Shown here one piece after another: positions 1 to 10,800 of a stretch of 64,000 nt of DNA. The DNA comes from Alistipes sp. (GTDB taxonomy: Bacteria > Bacteroidota > Bacteroidia > Bacteroidales > Rikenellaceae). Position numbers and translations under genes: made by a program. Numbering within the stretch: the first letter of the stretch is position 1; the number at the start of each line of letters is the position of its first letter. Below the pieces are notes generated by a model. That model did no database searches. It was given only the letters and a program-made list of their open reading frames with translations, and was not told the origin of the DNA. The stretch covers positions 37,558 through 101,557 of the forward strand of contig JAFXHE010000019.1 in assembly GCA_017536555.1 (NCBI GenBank). The letters are read 5' to 3'.

Positions 1-1
1 A

Positions 2-1792
2 ATCAAGGGTAAGGACGTTGACCTTATCGAGAGCGTTGAGTTTGCTGGAGGCAGCACAGTTAGCGACATTGAGGTAGTTGACGCGAAGAGCATCAAGGTT
101 ACTGTTCCCGCAACAGCTACCAACGGTGCTGTTAAGGCTACATCATTTGCAGGCGTAAGCACAACATCAACAGATGAGCTTACACTTGTTGTGCCCAGCG
201 ACATCAAGGTATCGGCAGCACGTTTCAAGGCTGGCGAGAGCGTTACCATCACTGGTAAGGATCTCGACCTTGTGACATCGCTTGCATTCTCTTCGGGCGT
301 AGCTGGCGATATGCTCTATGATGTAGACACAAAGGCTATCACAACAACCATCCCTGCAACAGCTGCTGATGGTGCTATCACCCTCACTCTTGCCAACGCA
401 ACAACCGTTGATAGCGAGGCATTGACACTCGTTAAGGCTGCGGTTACAGGTGTAACACCCACAGCGTTGATGGCTGGCGAGTCAATCACTGTATCGGGTA
501 GCGACCTTGACCTCATTACGGGTGTTAAAATCAACGGTATGCAGCACGAGTTCTCACTCGTAGGCGATGATATCGTGATTGCTACTGCCAACACCTCACA
601 GAGTGGTACTATCACCCTCACACAGGAGAATGGCGTAGTCGTAGAGCCTTCAGAGAGCATCTCATTTACGTATGACTCACTCGTTATCGTAACCTCAATG
701 CAAGCAAGCTGCTCGGTTGGCGATATGATGACCGTAGAGGGTTCTAACTTCTCACTCGTTGAGAACATCTTTATCGGTGGCGAGAAGGTTACAGCTTATG
801 CAGAGCGCACCGACACCAAGCTAACCTTTACCGTTCCTGCTACTGTTGACACAGGCTCATACCCGCTTGAGTTCTTGCTCTTCTCGGGCGACACCGAGTA
901 CACAGCACAGACCGTAGAGATTCGTGGTGCTATCGCCGAGATAGTTATTGCAGAGGGTCTGTCACACGACCTCGGCTACAGCTGGAGCAACGCTTGGCAG
1001 CTCTATGATGGCTCGGTGTTCAACAAGGTGCCTCGCACAGGTGCAACCCTCCACGTAGACTACGCTCTCTCAACAGAGAACAACTACTGGCAGATTCAGC
1101 TCAACGACGCTACTTGGACACCGCTGCCCTCATTCCCTGGCAACCAGTACAACGTAGTAGAGCTTGCAGCAGGCACAACATCGTATGCACATCCTCTCAC
1201 ACTTGAGGATCTTAAGGCTCTTAACGCTTCGGGTATCGTTATCGGCGGTTGCGGCATTATCATCGAGAAGATATACGTAACATACGAGAATGGTTCAGCA
1301 GAGCCCTATCTCATCAGCGATGTGATGATACTTGACTATGAGCAGCACGGCGACCACAATGCCGACTGGGATGGCTCGTGGGGTGTGCCCGCAGAGATCG
1401 TCAAGGAGGATGGCAACGCCTATATTCGCACAACAGGCTCTGGTGCAGGTTGGATTATGAACTGCAACCATCAGGCTAACTACGGCGAGGGCTACTTCCC
1501 CACAGTAAACTTCTATAACTATGTCTTCAAGCTCGATGTGAAGATTGACGGCACACCAAGTATCGACCCTGCAACAACCGCTCTGCAGGTTGTGCTTAAC
1601 GGTTGGCAGTGGGTAAATGCAGGTATCCTGCCCTCAACAACCGACGGCAAGTGGGTAACAATCACTATCGACTGTGCAGCACTCAACCTCACAGGTGAGT
1701 ATGACCTATCGACAGGTGACCTCGGTCTTGCAGCAGGTACCGACATCGGTGCTGGCGTAGCATTCGACAATATGCGTCTTTCACTTAAGTAA
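2..1792 (+). CDS. TIG/IPT-repeat surface glycan-binding protein, 5' end outside window
   Basis: The reading frame is open from base 2, so the gene starts before the window. A GTG at 191 is internal and should not be taken as the start. The visible part holds at least four repeats of about 80-85 residues with the pattern (A/V)GESxTxxGxDLDLxTxxxF, typical of IPT/TIG immunoglobulin-like folds. A roughly 280-residue C-terminal domain rich in Trp and Gly follows (DWDGSWG, NGWQWVNAG) and resembles the carbohydrate-binding ends of Bacteroidetes surface glycan-binding proteins. It lies 70 bp upstream of the GH26 gene on the same strand, so it probably captures mannan at the cell surface for that operon. 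The glycan specificity is inferred from the neighbours only. The lipoprotein signal and any SusC/SusD pair would lie to the left of the window. Confidence 0.8.
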   Translation: MKGKDVDLIESVEFAGGSTVSDIEVVDAKSIKVTVPATATNGAVKATSFAGVSTTSTDELTLVVPSDIKVSAARFKAGESVTITGKDLDLVTSLAFSSGVAGDMLYDVDTKAITTTIPATAADGAITLTLANATTVDSEALTLVKAAVTGVTPTALMAGESITVSGSDLDLITGVKINGMQHEFSLVGDDIVIATANTSQSGTITLTQENGVVVEPSESISFTYDSLVIVTSMQASCSVGDMMTVEGSNFSLVENIFIGGEKVTAYAERTDTKLTFTVPATVDTGSYPLEFLLFSGDTEYTAQTVEIRGAIAEIVIAEGLSHDLGYSWSNAWQLYDGSVFNKVPRTGATLHVDYALSTENNYWQIQLNDATWTPLPSFPGNQYNVVELAAGTTSYAHPLTLEDLKALNASGIVIGGCGIIIEKIYVTYENGSAEPYLISDVMILDYEQHGDHNADWDGSWGVPAEIVKEDGNAYIRTTGSGAGWIMNCNHQANYGEGYFPTVNFYNYVFKLDVKIDGTPSIDPATTALQVVLNGWQWVNAGILPSTTDGKWVTITIDCAALNLTGEYDLSTGDLGLAAGTDIGAGVAFDNMRLSLK

Positions 1793-1806
1793 GACCTAAA
1801 TACTTT

Positions 1807-1837
1807 GGATAGCGGGGGCTGACTACCGCCGCTATCC
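1807..1837 (+). other. intercistronic hairpin
   Basis: GGATAGCGG and CCGCTATCC pair perfectly around a 13-nt loop between the glycan-binding gene and the GH26 gene. No T-run follows (the next bases are CCAAAACTAAAAAA). It is therefore more likely a processing or 3'-stabilising hairpin, or a weak terminator, than a strong intrinsic terminator. Confidence 0.45.
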
Positions 1838-1862
1838 CCAAAACTAAAAAATAGAGAGAGTT

Positions 1863-3257
1863 ATGAGTGGTAAACAGTTACTTCACGGAGTTGCCATACT
1901 CCTCGTTGCTATGGCAATGGTGGCGTGTGGAGGCGACGAAACAGCACCCATAGAGCGCGTATCGCCCAATGTGACATCATCGTCATTAGAGAGTGGTAGT
2001 AGCGACATCGGTCTTGAGCCCTTCGAGATTAAGTTGATATATAATCGTCCCATTGTCGAGGGCGACATCACTAAAGTTACGCTTTCGCCCGCAAAGACTC
2101 TTGAGGTAACTCTGCTCAACACCACTGCGCGCATAGCTATCGTCGAGGAGCTCGACTATGAGACGGAGTACACGCTGACAGTAGGTGGCGGTGCCTTTAT
2201 CGACAAGAACACAGGTGGCGAATGTGAGCCATATACACTCACATTCCGCACCATAGATGCCCCCTACACACCACCCACAGAGCCTACAAAGCTACTCGTT
2301 ATGAAGAATGCAATGCCTGCAGCACAGCGCATATACGACTACCTGTGGGATATTTATGGCGAGAAGTCTCTGTCGGGAGCTATGGCAAAGGTGGCTTGGA
2401 ACATCGACGAGGCACAGTGGGTATATGACAACACGGGTAAGTGGCCAGCTATGGCGACATTCGACTATATACACCTCAACTTCTCGCCCGCAAACTGGAT
2501 AGACTACACCAACACAACGGTAGCCGAAGAGTGGTGGGAGGCTGGAGGCATCGTCTCGGCAGCTTGGCATTGGAACGTGCCTATAAGTCAAGGTTCGTCT
2601 ACGTGCGCCTTCTATACCGACGGCAACCACTTCTCGGCAAGACGCGCAACCGAGGAGGGCACGTGGGAGAATGAGGTACTAAAGGTTGACCTTGCAAAGA
2701 TGGCAGATATGCTACTCTTGTTGCAAAATAAGGGGATACCCGTAGTGTGGCGACCTCTGCACGAGGCTGCGGGCAACATCTACGAGCCGTGGCACGGCAC
2801 AGCGTGGTTCTGGTGGGGTAACGACGGTGCTGAAGCCTACAAGAAGTTGTGGCGCACGATGTTCGACTACTTCACCGAGCGTGGTGTGAACAACCTTATA
2901 TGGGTGTGGACAACACAGCTCAACGACTTTGAGTTCTACCCAGGTGATGAATACGTAGATATTATTGGACGCGATATATACAATGTAACCAATGCCTCGG
3001 ACATCCGCACGCAGTGGGATCATATCAACCAATTCTTCCCGCATAAGATAGTATCACTCAGCGAGATGGGCAATGTGTCAGCGTATGGTGCACAGTTGGA
3101 TGCAGGAGCTATGTGGAGCTACTTTATGCCGTGGTACGACAACGACAACGACTACACCGCTGGCTACAAACATATGCACGCAGATATAGCCTGGTGGCGC
3201 AACGCCTTTGCTGATAGCCGCGTTATCACACGCGACGAACTACCATCATTCAAATAG
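1863..3257 (+). CDS. GH26 endo-beta-1,4-mannanase, lipoprotein
   Basis: A 464-aa protein with a lipoprotein signal (hydrophobic stretch ending VACGG, Cys22), so probably anchored in the outer membrane or periplasm. Residues about 30-130 form an Ig-like (Big_5-type) module ending TYTLTF-like. The catalytic GH26 domain follows from about 145. The acid/base Glu is E301 in WRPLHEAAG and the nucleophile is E401 in SLSEMGN, both expected GH26 positions. It cuts internal beta-1,4-mannosidic bonds, giving mannobiose and longer oligosaccharides. The next three genes (GH130, transporter, 2-epimerase) are those of the Bacteroides fragilis mannan pathway, in the same order, which makes mannan the likely substrate. 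Glucomannan is also possible. Confidence 0.9.
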   Translation: MSGKQLLHGVAILLVAMAMVACGGDETAPIERVSPNVTSSSLESGSSDIGLEPFEIKLIYNRPIVEGDITKVTLSPAKTLEVTLLNTTARIAIVEELDYETEYTLTVGGGAFIDKNTGGECEPYTLTFRTIDAPYTPPTEPTKLLVMKNAMPAAQRIYDYLWDIYGEKSLSGAMAKVAWNIDEAQWVYDNTGKWPAMATFDYIHLNFSPANWIDYTNTTVAEEWWEAGGIVSAAWHWNVPISQGSSTCAFYTDGNHFSARRATEEGTWENEVLKVDLAKMADMLLLLQNKGIPVVWRPLHEAAGNIYEPWHGTAWFWWGNDGAEAYKKLWRTMFDYFTERGVNNLIWVWTTQLNDFEFYPGDEYVDIIGRDIYNVTNASDIRTQWDHINQFFPHKIVSLSEMGNVSAYGAQLDAGAMWSYFMPWYDNDNDYTAGYKHMHADIAWWRNAFADSRVITRDELPSFK

Positions 3258-3297
3258 ACCCAAACAAAAATAGTTAGACCTTAAAACGATAAGTGAT

Positions 3298-4464
3298 ATG
3301 GCAACATTTCAGGAAAAGTTGGCGCAGCTGAAGCGCAATCACGAAGAGTTGCTTATGCGACCCAACAGACCACTAAAAAGCACTAATAGCATCTATCGAC
3401 GCTACGAGAACCCTATAATCGAGGCGCAGCACGTACCCCTCGAGTGGCGTTACGACTTTGACGAGAAGAGTAACCCCTACCTAATGGAGCGTATCGGCGT
3501 GAATGCCACATTTAATGCAGGTGCCATCAAGCTCGATGGTCGCTACCTTATGGTTGTACGCGTCGAGGGCAATGACCGCAAATCATTCTTCGCTGTTGCC
3601 GAGAGTAGCAATGGTATCGACAAGTGGCGTTTCTGGGAGCGTCCCGTGGTGATGCCCGAGTGGGGCGAGCCCGCGACAAATGTCTATGATATGCGACTTA
3701 CACAGCATGAGGACGGCTGGATTTATGGTATATTCTGCGTAGAGCGCAAGGACACGACACAGCCTAACGACCTCTCGGCAGCTACCGCAGCAGCAGGTGT
3801 AGCTCGCACCAAAGACCTCAAGACGTGGGAGCGTCTGCCCGACATCAAGGCAGAGAGTCAGCAGCGCAATGTGGTGCTACATCCCGAGTTTGTGGATGGT
3901 AAGTATGCCCTCTACACACGTCCCGCTGACGGCTTTATCGAGACAGGTAGTGGTGGCGGCATCGGCTGGGCTCTTGTTGAGGATATGACCTGTGCCGAGA
4001 TACGCGACGAGAAGATTATTGACGCGCGCTACTACCACACCATCAAAGAGGTGAAGAATGGCGAGGGTCCCCACCCTATTCGTACAGACAGGGGTTGGCT
4101 GCATTTGGCACACGGCGTAAGAAACTGCGCGTGGGGTCTACGCTATGTGCTCTATATGTATATGACAGCATTGGAAGATCCTACACGCGTCATAGCAGCT
4201 CCCGCAGGTTTCTTTATGGCACCCGATGGTGATGAGTACATTGGAGATGTAGGTAATGTGCTCTTCTCTAACGGCTGGATAAAGGATGATAATGGTCGTG
4301 TGCTGATATACTATGCCTCGGCAGATAAGCGTATGCACGTAGCCGAATCATCGGTAGACCGCCTTGTAAACTACTGCTTGAACACCCCCGAGGATGGTCT
4401 GCGTACAGCTCTTTCGGTGGAGACTATATGCAAGCTTATAGATAAGAATAAGAAACAGAAATAA
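3298..4464 (+). CDS. GH130 4-O-beta-mannosyl-glucose phosphorylase
   Basis: A 388-aa cytoplasmic protein without a signal peptide, the usual length for GH130 subfamily 1 mannosylglucose phosphorylases. The N-terminal region (YENPIIEAQHVP, RIGVNATFNAGAI) and the segment VYDMRLTQHEDGW are characteristic. Asp131 in that segment sits at the position I recall for the general acid of the B. fragilis enzyme. The reaction is beta-1,4-mannosylglucose plus phosphate to mannose-1-phosphate plus glucose. Its substrate would be supplied by the 2-epimerase two genes downstream, so the operon conserves one ATP equivalent per mannobiose. It is separated by 40 bp from the GH26 gene and 11 bp from the transporter, so cotranscription is likely. 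A mannobiose-specific GH130 is less likely, given the adjacent epimerase. Confidence 0.9.
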   Translation: MATFQEKLAQLKRNHEELLMRPNRPLKSTNSIYRRYENPIIEAQHVPLEWRYDFDEKSNPYLMERIGVNATFNAGAIKLDGRYLMVVRVEGNDRKSFFAVAESSNGIDKWRFWERPVVMPEWGEPATNVYDMRLTQHEDGWIYGIFCVERKDTTQPNDLSAATAAAGVARTKDLKTWERLPDIKAESQQRNVVLHPEFVDGKYALYTRPADGFIETGSGGGIGWALVEDMTCAEIRDEKIIDARYYHTIKEVKNGEGPHPIRTDRGWLHLAHGVRNCAWGLRYVLYMYMTALEDPTRVIAAPAGFFMAPDGDEYIGDVGNVLFSNGWIKDDNGRVLIYYASADKRMHVAESSVDRLVNYCLNTPEDGLRTALSVETICKLIDKNKKQK

Positions 4465-4475
4465 CATAACGCACT

Positions 4476-6068
4476 ATGGCAAAATTGAGCGAAAAGATAG
4501 GCTACGGCTTGGGTGACTTCTCGTCTTCTATGTTCTGGAAGATATTTATGTACTACATAATGTTCTTCTACACACAGGTATTTGGACTGACGCTGGAGGA
4601 CGCCACACTACTTATACTCGTCACCAAACTGTGGGATGCTGTCAGCGACCCGCTTATGGGTGTCATCGCCGACCGCACGTCGACGCGTTGGGGAAAGTAT
4701 CGTCCCTACCTACTCTGGATAGCGATACCCTTTGCCGTATGTGGTGTTCTTACCTTCACGACACCCACGTTTGGATATGCAGGTAAGGTGATCTGGGCAT
4801 ACTGCACGTATGTACTTATGATGACTGTCTATACAGCTATCAATGTGCCCTACGGAGCTATGCTCGGTGTGATGTCTGCCGACTCAAAGGAGCGTAACAT
4901 CTTCTCGTCTTACAGAATGTTCTTCGCCTATGCAGGTAGCTTCGTGTCGCTGATGATATTTGGTCCGTTATGCAACCTCTTCAGTTCGCACAACAACCTT
5001 ACAAGCGACGGTAACATACAGCTGTCGTCAGAGCCGCAGGCGTGGCAGATGACGATGATTGTCGTAGGCAGCATCTGCGCAATATTCTTCCTTCTGTCGT
5101 TCTTCCTCACACGCGAGCGCGTGAAGGTAGACAACAAGCAGACGGAGAAACGCTCTTCTGTAGGTCGCGATATCAAACTTCTGGTGCGCAACGCTCCGTG
5201 GTGGATACTCCTCGGCGTATCGTTGGCTGTGGTAATGTTCAACTCGATACGTGGTGGCGTAGCGGCATACTACTTTGCAGACTACATCGGTAACGACAGC
5301 CTTATGGGCTCATTGTTCGGCATAAACATCTTCCTCACCTGCACCATCTTCCTCACCATAGGCGAGGTTGCAAATATGGTGGGTGTAGCTCTGGCTGTAC
5401 CCTTCGCAAAACTCGTGGGTAAGAAGTGGGCATATATCTGGTCAATACTCACAGTGGCCGTGTTCACAGCTCTCTTCTATTTCATCCCCGAGAGCGGTGT
5501 GATGAGCTACTGGCTAATACTGCTACTGCAGGTGGTAATCTCTGTGGCGGCAGGTGTTACGCTACCGCTCGTATGGTCGATGTTTGCCGACGTGGCAGAC
5601 TACTCGGAGCACAAGAACGGCACCAGCTCCGTAGGTCTTATCTTCTCGTCATCGTCAATGGCGCAGAAGTTTGGCGCAGCCTTCGGCTCACTGGTTATCG
5701 GCTGGTTGTTGATGTCGTTCAACTACGTAGTACCCGAGGATGCCAAGCGTTACACAGCTGACGAGGTGGCACAAGCACGCACCGAGTTTGCAGCGATGAC
5801 CGCACAGAGCTATATGCTTGAGATGGAGCACGACAGCGGTGCTATGATAACCATAGAGCTGACAAAGGCGGAGGATGGTACAATAACAGAGCAAATCACA
5901 ACGCGCCAGAGCGACACAGCGGTAGATGGTCTGAAGTCACTTATAAGCTGGATACCCGCGCTCACAGCACTGCTCGGCGCACTGATAATGATGCTTTATC
6001 CGTTGGGCGAGAGCCGTATGGCGGCCATCCAACAGGAGCTAAACGCAAAACGTAAGATAGATGAGTAA
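4476..6068 (+). CDS. GPH-family sugar:cation symporter (mannobiose importer)
   Basis: A 530-aa polytopic membrane protein of the glycoside-pentoside-hexuronide/MFS type. The N-terminus (EKIGYGLGDFSSSMFW) and the loop DPLMGVIADRTSTRWGKYRP are family hallmarks. About 12 hydrophobic segments are visible. A hydrophilic insertion of about 80 residues, holding AMTAQSYMLEMEHDSG and a Thr/Glu-rich stretch, separates the last two helices and makes the protein somewhat longer than the typical 450-480 aa. In the equivalent B. fragilis operon the homologue is proposed to carry mannobiose over the inner membrane. That role is inferred here from position. Its stop overlaps the epimerase start by 8 bp, so the two are translationally coupled. 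Confidence 0.88.
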   Translation: MAKLSEKIGYGLGDFSSSMFWKIFMYYIMFFYTQVFGLTLEDATLLILVTKLWDAVSDPLMGVIADRTSTRWGKYRPYLLWIAIPFAVCGVLTFTTPTFGYAGKVIWAYCTYVLMMTVYTAINVPYGAMLGVMSADSKERNIFSSYRMFFAYAGSFVSLMIFGPLCNLFSSHNNLTSDGNIQLSSEPQAWQMTMIVVGSICAIFFLLSFFLTRERVKVDNKQTEKRSSVGRDIKLLVRNAPWWILLGVSLAVVMFNSIRGGVAAYYFADYIGNDSLMGSLFGINIFLTCTIFLTIGEVANMVGVALAVPFAKLVGKKWAYIWSILTVAVFTALFYFIPESGVMSYWLILLLQVVISVAAGVTLPLVWSMFADVADYSEHKNGTSSVGLIFSSSSMAQKFGAAFGSLVIGWLLMSFNYVVPEDAKRYTADEVAQARTEFAAMTAQSYMLEMEHDSGAMITIELTKAEDGTITEQITTRQSDTAVDGLKSLISWIPALTALLGALIMMLYPLGESRMAAIQQELNAKRKIDE

Positions 6069-7248
6069 CGTAGATACTATAATGAATAGGATGTTGTCCA
6101 CACTCGAGGACAACATCCTACGTTTCTGGCTCGACAAGATGGTCGACACCGAGAGAGGTGGCTTCTATGGAAAGATGGATGCCGAGGGTGTCGTTGATAG
6201 GGATGCTCCAAAGGGGGCTATCCTCACAGGACGCATACTGTGGACAATGGCGGCGGCATACCGCATTACACAAAACCCAGAATACCTCACCGCAGCAACA
6301 CACGCCAAACGTTTCCTCATAGACAAGCTATATGACGAGGAGTATGGTGGTGTGTACTGGTCTGTGACAGCAGAGGGTGCTCCGTTAGATACCAAGAAGC
6401 AGTTTTACGCCCTCGGCTTCGCAATATACGGACTATCGGAGTATGTGCGCGTGACGGGCGATGAGGAGGCCCTACACTATGCCATAAAGCTATACGACAG
6501 CATCGAGGAGCATAGCCACGACAAACGCTACGGCGGGTATATTGAGGCTACAAGCCGTGATTGGCAGCCTATTGAAGATATGCGCCTTTCGACAAAGGAT
6601 CGCAACGACCGCAAGTCGATGAACACGCATCTGCACATCATCGAGCCGTATGCCAACCTACTGCGCGTGTGGCGCAGCGATGAGCTTGTGGAGAGCGTAT
6701 GCGGGCTTCTCGACATCTTCGAAAAACACATTGTTGACCCCGAGAGTGGACATCTGCGCCTATTCTTCGATGACGAGTGGAGGTCGCAGACGGCAATGAT
6801 ATCATACGGTCACGATATCGAGGCGGCGTGGCTCATCATCGAGGCTGCAACAGTCGTGGGAGATGCAACACTAATAGAGCACTTTGGAGGACTGGCACGC
6901 CGCATCGCAGCAGCTGCCGCGGAGGGTTTACAGAGCGATGGCTCAATGGCTTACGAATATGACCCTGAAAGCCAGCACCACGATAACGACAGACATTGGT
7001 GGGTGCAAGCGGAGACCGTGGTGGGATACTTCTATATGTGGCATCTATACGGCGACGAGGAGGCTCTCGAAAGGGCTGTGCGCGCCTGGGAGTATATCGA
7101 CAATGATATTATCGACCACACCAACGGCGAGTGGTGGTGGAGCCGCAAGGCTGACGGCACAATAAATATGCAGGAAGACAAGGCTGGTTTCTGGAAGTGT
7201 CCGTACCATAACTCGAGAATGTGTATAGAGTTGTTGCAGACAATGTAA
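6061..7248 (+). CDS. cellobiose/mannobiose 2-epimerase (AGE family)
   Basis: A 395-aa cytoplasmic protein of the N-acylglucosamine 2-epimerase fold, an (alpha/alpha)6 barrel. Visible family signatures are FWLDKMVDTERGGFYGKMD at the N-terminus, the central MNTHLHIIEPYANLLR with candidate catalytic His residues, SYGHDIEAAWL, and RHWWVQAETVVGYF near the C-terminus. The length matches cellobiose 2-epimerases. In this operon it would convert beta-1,4-mannobiose to mannosylglucose, the substrate of the GH130 enzyme encoded just upstream. The start overlaps the transporter stop by 8 bp. An intrinsic terminator follows 30 bp after the stop, so this is the last gene of the mannan operon. Cellobiose epimerisation as a side activity is possible and cannot be excluded from sequence. 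Confidence 0.9.
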   Translation: MSNVDTIMNRMLSTLEDNILRFWLDKMVDTERGGFYGKMDAEGVVDRDAPKGAILTGRILWTMAAAYRITQNPEYLTAATHAKRFLIDKLYDEEYGGVYWSVTAEGAPLDTKKQFYALGFAIYGLSEYVRVTGDEEALHYAIKLYDSIEEHSHDKRYGGYIEATSRDWQPIEDMRLSTKDRNDRKSMNTHLHIIEPYANLLRVWRSDELVESVCGLLDIFEKHIVDPESGHLRLFFDDEWRSQTAMISYGHDIEAAWLIIEAATVVGDATLIEHFGGLARRIAAAAAEGLQSDGSMAYEYDPESQHHDNDRHWWVQAETVVGYFYMWHLYGDEEALERAVRAWEYIDNDIIDHTNGEWWWSRKADGTINMQEDKAGFWKCPYHNSRMCIELLQTM

Positions 7249-7277
7249 GATGAAAATCATCAAAATAGCAACAAGAG

Positions 7278-7304
7278 TGGCTACCCAAAAGGTAGCCATT
7301 TTTT
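7278..7304 (+). terminator. intrinsic terminator of the mannan operon
   Basis: The 8-bp perfect stem TGGCTACC/GGTAGCCA around loop CAAAA is followed directly by six T residues. It lies 30 bp after the epimerase stop. Confidence 0.88.
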
Positions 7305-7810
7305 GTTGGTCGCGCAAAGCAGCTCGTTTGCATAAATATCGTTGCGAAAATTTGCATTTCTTTGCGCTAAACTATACAAATACACCTTAAACACCATCCA
7401 CAGACATCCACATTAACAAAATTTATTAAAAATGTATCGCATTGTTGTTCAGTGCTTTGTATTTTACACAGCTTTATACACATCCACTTTTTTAGCTGAA
7501 AAATAGTAGTCAAAACCATCAATTTCCCGTTATAAAAATAACAGTCAATATTCTTTCCACTTTAATTTAACTCCACAAAAAGCTATATGGCTGTTTTACT
7601 GATAATTAAGATTTTTAAGCTTTATATTCGCATCTTTTTGTGCATCTACTTATGTAGATAAAATTTGTAGAAATGAAAAAACTTTCTTAATTTAGTATGT
7701 GCAAAAAATAGTATTGAATAGCTTTCAGACTCTGAAAATTGACCATATTTTTTCGTCTGATACTCATACAATGACAACCACAAACAATTATTAACTAATA
7801 ACAAAAGCCT
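7305..7810. other. A+T-rich non-coding leader upstream of susC
   Basis: About 500 bp with no convincing ORF and a much higher A+T content than the flanking genes. It presumably holds the promoter and a long leader for the SusC operon. I see no clean TAnnTTTG box; the nearest is TAAAATTTG around 7658, which is one base too long. Such long leaders are common ahead of susC genes, but I cannot identify an operator or an ECF sigma site here. Confidence 0.5.
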
Positions 7811-10800
7811 ATGAAAAACTTGACTTACAGAATCGCCTTGATCCTTGCGATCTTGTGCGTAGGCAGTGTTTCGGCATTTGCCCAACAAGTGAAGGGTACC
7901 GTTAAGGACTCGGCAGGCTCACCGATAATCGGCGCAGCAGTCGTTGTCGAAGGTACAACCGTCGGCACAACAACTGCCACAGACGGAAGCTTTACCATCA
8001 ATGCTACTGACGGACAGACATTGGTGGTGTCGTATATCGGATATATCCCAGCTACTCAATTAGTTGGGGGGGGGAGAACCGAATACGCAATCGTTCTTGA
8101 GGAGGATACTCAAGACATCGACGAGATCGTAGTCGTAGGTTACGGCACACAGAAGAAGAGTGTCGTAACTGCCGCTATCTCATCTATCACGGCTGATGAC
8201 CTCAAGGCACAGTCGAACAATCGTATCGAGCACGTACTTCAGGGTATGACAACTGGTGTTACAGTTACTGCCCCCTCTGGTGCTCCCGATGCAGGCGCAC
8301 AGGTACGTATCCGTGGTGTCGGCTCTATCAACAATTCAGAGCCCTTGTACATCGTTGACGGTATGGCAATCTCTGGTGGTATCGACTACCTTAACCCCAA
8401 CGATATCGAGCGTATCGAGGTGTTGAAGGATGCCGCTTCAGGTGCTGTTTACGGTGCTCGTGCAGCTAACGGCGTTATCCTCGTTACCACAAAGCGTGGT
8501 AAGACGGGTAAGGCTACTGTTAACTACGACTTCTCTTATGGTTGGCAGAATCCTTGGCGCAAGCCCAACGTGCTTAACGCTACAGAGTATGCTACAATCA
8601 TGAATGAGGGTTACATCAACGCAGGTCAGGCTCCCATATACGACAATCCGTTTGAGTTTGGCGAGGGCACTGACTGGGTAGGTGCTGTTATCAACAGCAA
8701 CGCACCTGTAATGAAGCACGACCTCTCAATCTCTGGTGGTTCGGAGAGTGTGAACTATGCTTTGTCAGCAGGTTACCTCACACGTGAGGGTACAGTAGGT
8801 GGTAACTTTGATCGTTCAAACTACGAGCGTCTTACCATCCGCACAAACATTGGCGTAACCGTATTTGATAGCTCAAAGAAGCGCGACTGGCTCAACAAGC
8901 TCACCGTGCAGACCTCTGCTTCATACGCGCGCATATTATCTACAGGTATTGACGTTAACTCGGAGTATGGTTCACCTCTTGGCTCTGCAATGAGCATCTC
9001 TCCACTGTTGGATATCTATGCTACACCCGAGGAGGAGGAGTCATACAAGACACTCTATCCCGATGGCTACGAGCACATCGTACGCGACAAGGATGGTCGT
9101 GCTTACACCGTTGTTGATGGTAACGTTTACAACGAGCAGAGCAACCCCTTGGCATTCTTGTCACTTCCAGGCACAAAGTACGAGACAGATAAGTTCATCG
9201 CTAACTTCGTAGGCGAGCTTACTATCTTCGACGGCTTGAAGTTCCGCTCATCAGTAGGTGTTGACCTCGCATTCTGGGGCAACCACGGCTACTCAAAGCA
9301 GTATTTCCTCTCTTCAAAGCGTTACAGCTACAACACTGTATCATCAGAGACCACTTATGATAAGGACGGTAATGCTACAGTAACCGATAAGATGAACTAT
9401 GCAGAGTCTGCATCACAGGAGATGAACCGTGGCTTGCAGTATCAGGTTGAGAACGTCCTCTCTTATGAGAAGACCTTTGGCAAGCACTCTGTATCTGTTA
9501 TCTTGGGTCAGTCAGCGATCTCTTCTACATCACAGAATGTAGGTGCACGAGCAATGGGTCTTATGTATCCTTATGATCCTTATAAGATCACTGTTAACAA
9601 TACTCTTGGTCAGCAGTCTGATGGTCACCGCAACGGTTGGGGCTCTTGGAACTCTATCCCCTATCGCTTGGCATCATACTTCGGTCGTGCATCTTATAAC
9701 TACGATGAGCGTTATATGGCGGAGGTAACCTTCCGTCGTGATGGTTCAAGCCGCTTCGGTGATAACAACAAGTGGGGTAACTTCCCATCAGTATCAGTAG
9801 GTTGGAACATCAAGAACGAGGCATTTATGGATAACGCCGAGTGGTTGTCAGCATTGAAGCTCCGCGCATCTTGGGGTATCAATGGTAACGACGCTATCGG
9901 CAACTTCGTATATGCTGTATATATGAACTCTGGTAACAACTACGTATTCGGTTCAGGTGGTACTGGTTCAGAGGTAATCAACCTTGGTTCAAAGCCTTCA
10001 GGCTTGGCTAACCCCGATGCACGTTGGGAGGAGTCACGTCAGACCGATATCGGTTTGGATGCAGGATTCTTCAACAACCGCCTAACATTCACATTTGACT
10101 GGTATAACAAGAAGACCGCAGGTATGCTTCTTTCAATGCCCGTTCCAGGTTATGCAGGTGACTCTGCTCCTACTGGTAACCTTGGTGATATGGTTAACCG
10201 CGGTGTTGAGCTTGAGCTTGGCTGGAGAGACTCTGCTGGTGAGTTCAACTACCACGTATCAGTTAATGCTACATACAACCAGAACGAGCTTACTTACCTC
10301 GGTGACGACTCTACTCACCTCTACGGTTCAAACCACAAGATTGGTCAGCTTACACGCGGCTCAATCGGCTTGCCATTCCCCTACTTCTATGGCTATGTAA
10401 CCGATGGTATCTTCCAGAATATGGATGAGGTTAACGCTCACACCAACGCTGACGGCGTATTGTTGCAGCCCAAGGCAGCTCCAGGTGATGTACGCTTCAA
10501 GGATCTCGATGGCAATGGCGTTATCGACGATGCTGACCGTACTATGATTGGTAAGGGTATGCCCGACTGGACATTTGGTCTTAATCTTGGTTTCGAGTGG
10601 AAGGGTCTCGACTTCAATATGTTGTTGCAGGGTCAGGCTGGTTGCGAGGTATTCAACGTATCTCGTCGTACCGACCTCTACTACGTAAACCTCAACAAGT
10701 CTATCTTGAATCGTTGGACTGGCGAAGGCACAACAAACAAGTATCCTCGCTTTATGTTCGACTCGGCTAACGAGAACTACCGCGTATCTGACCTTTGGTT

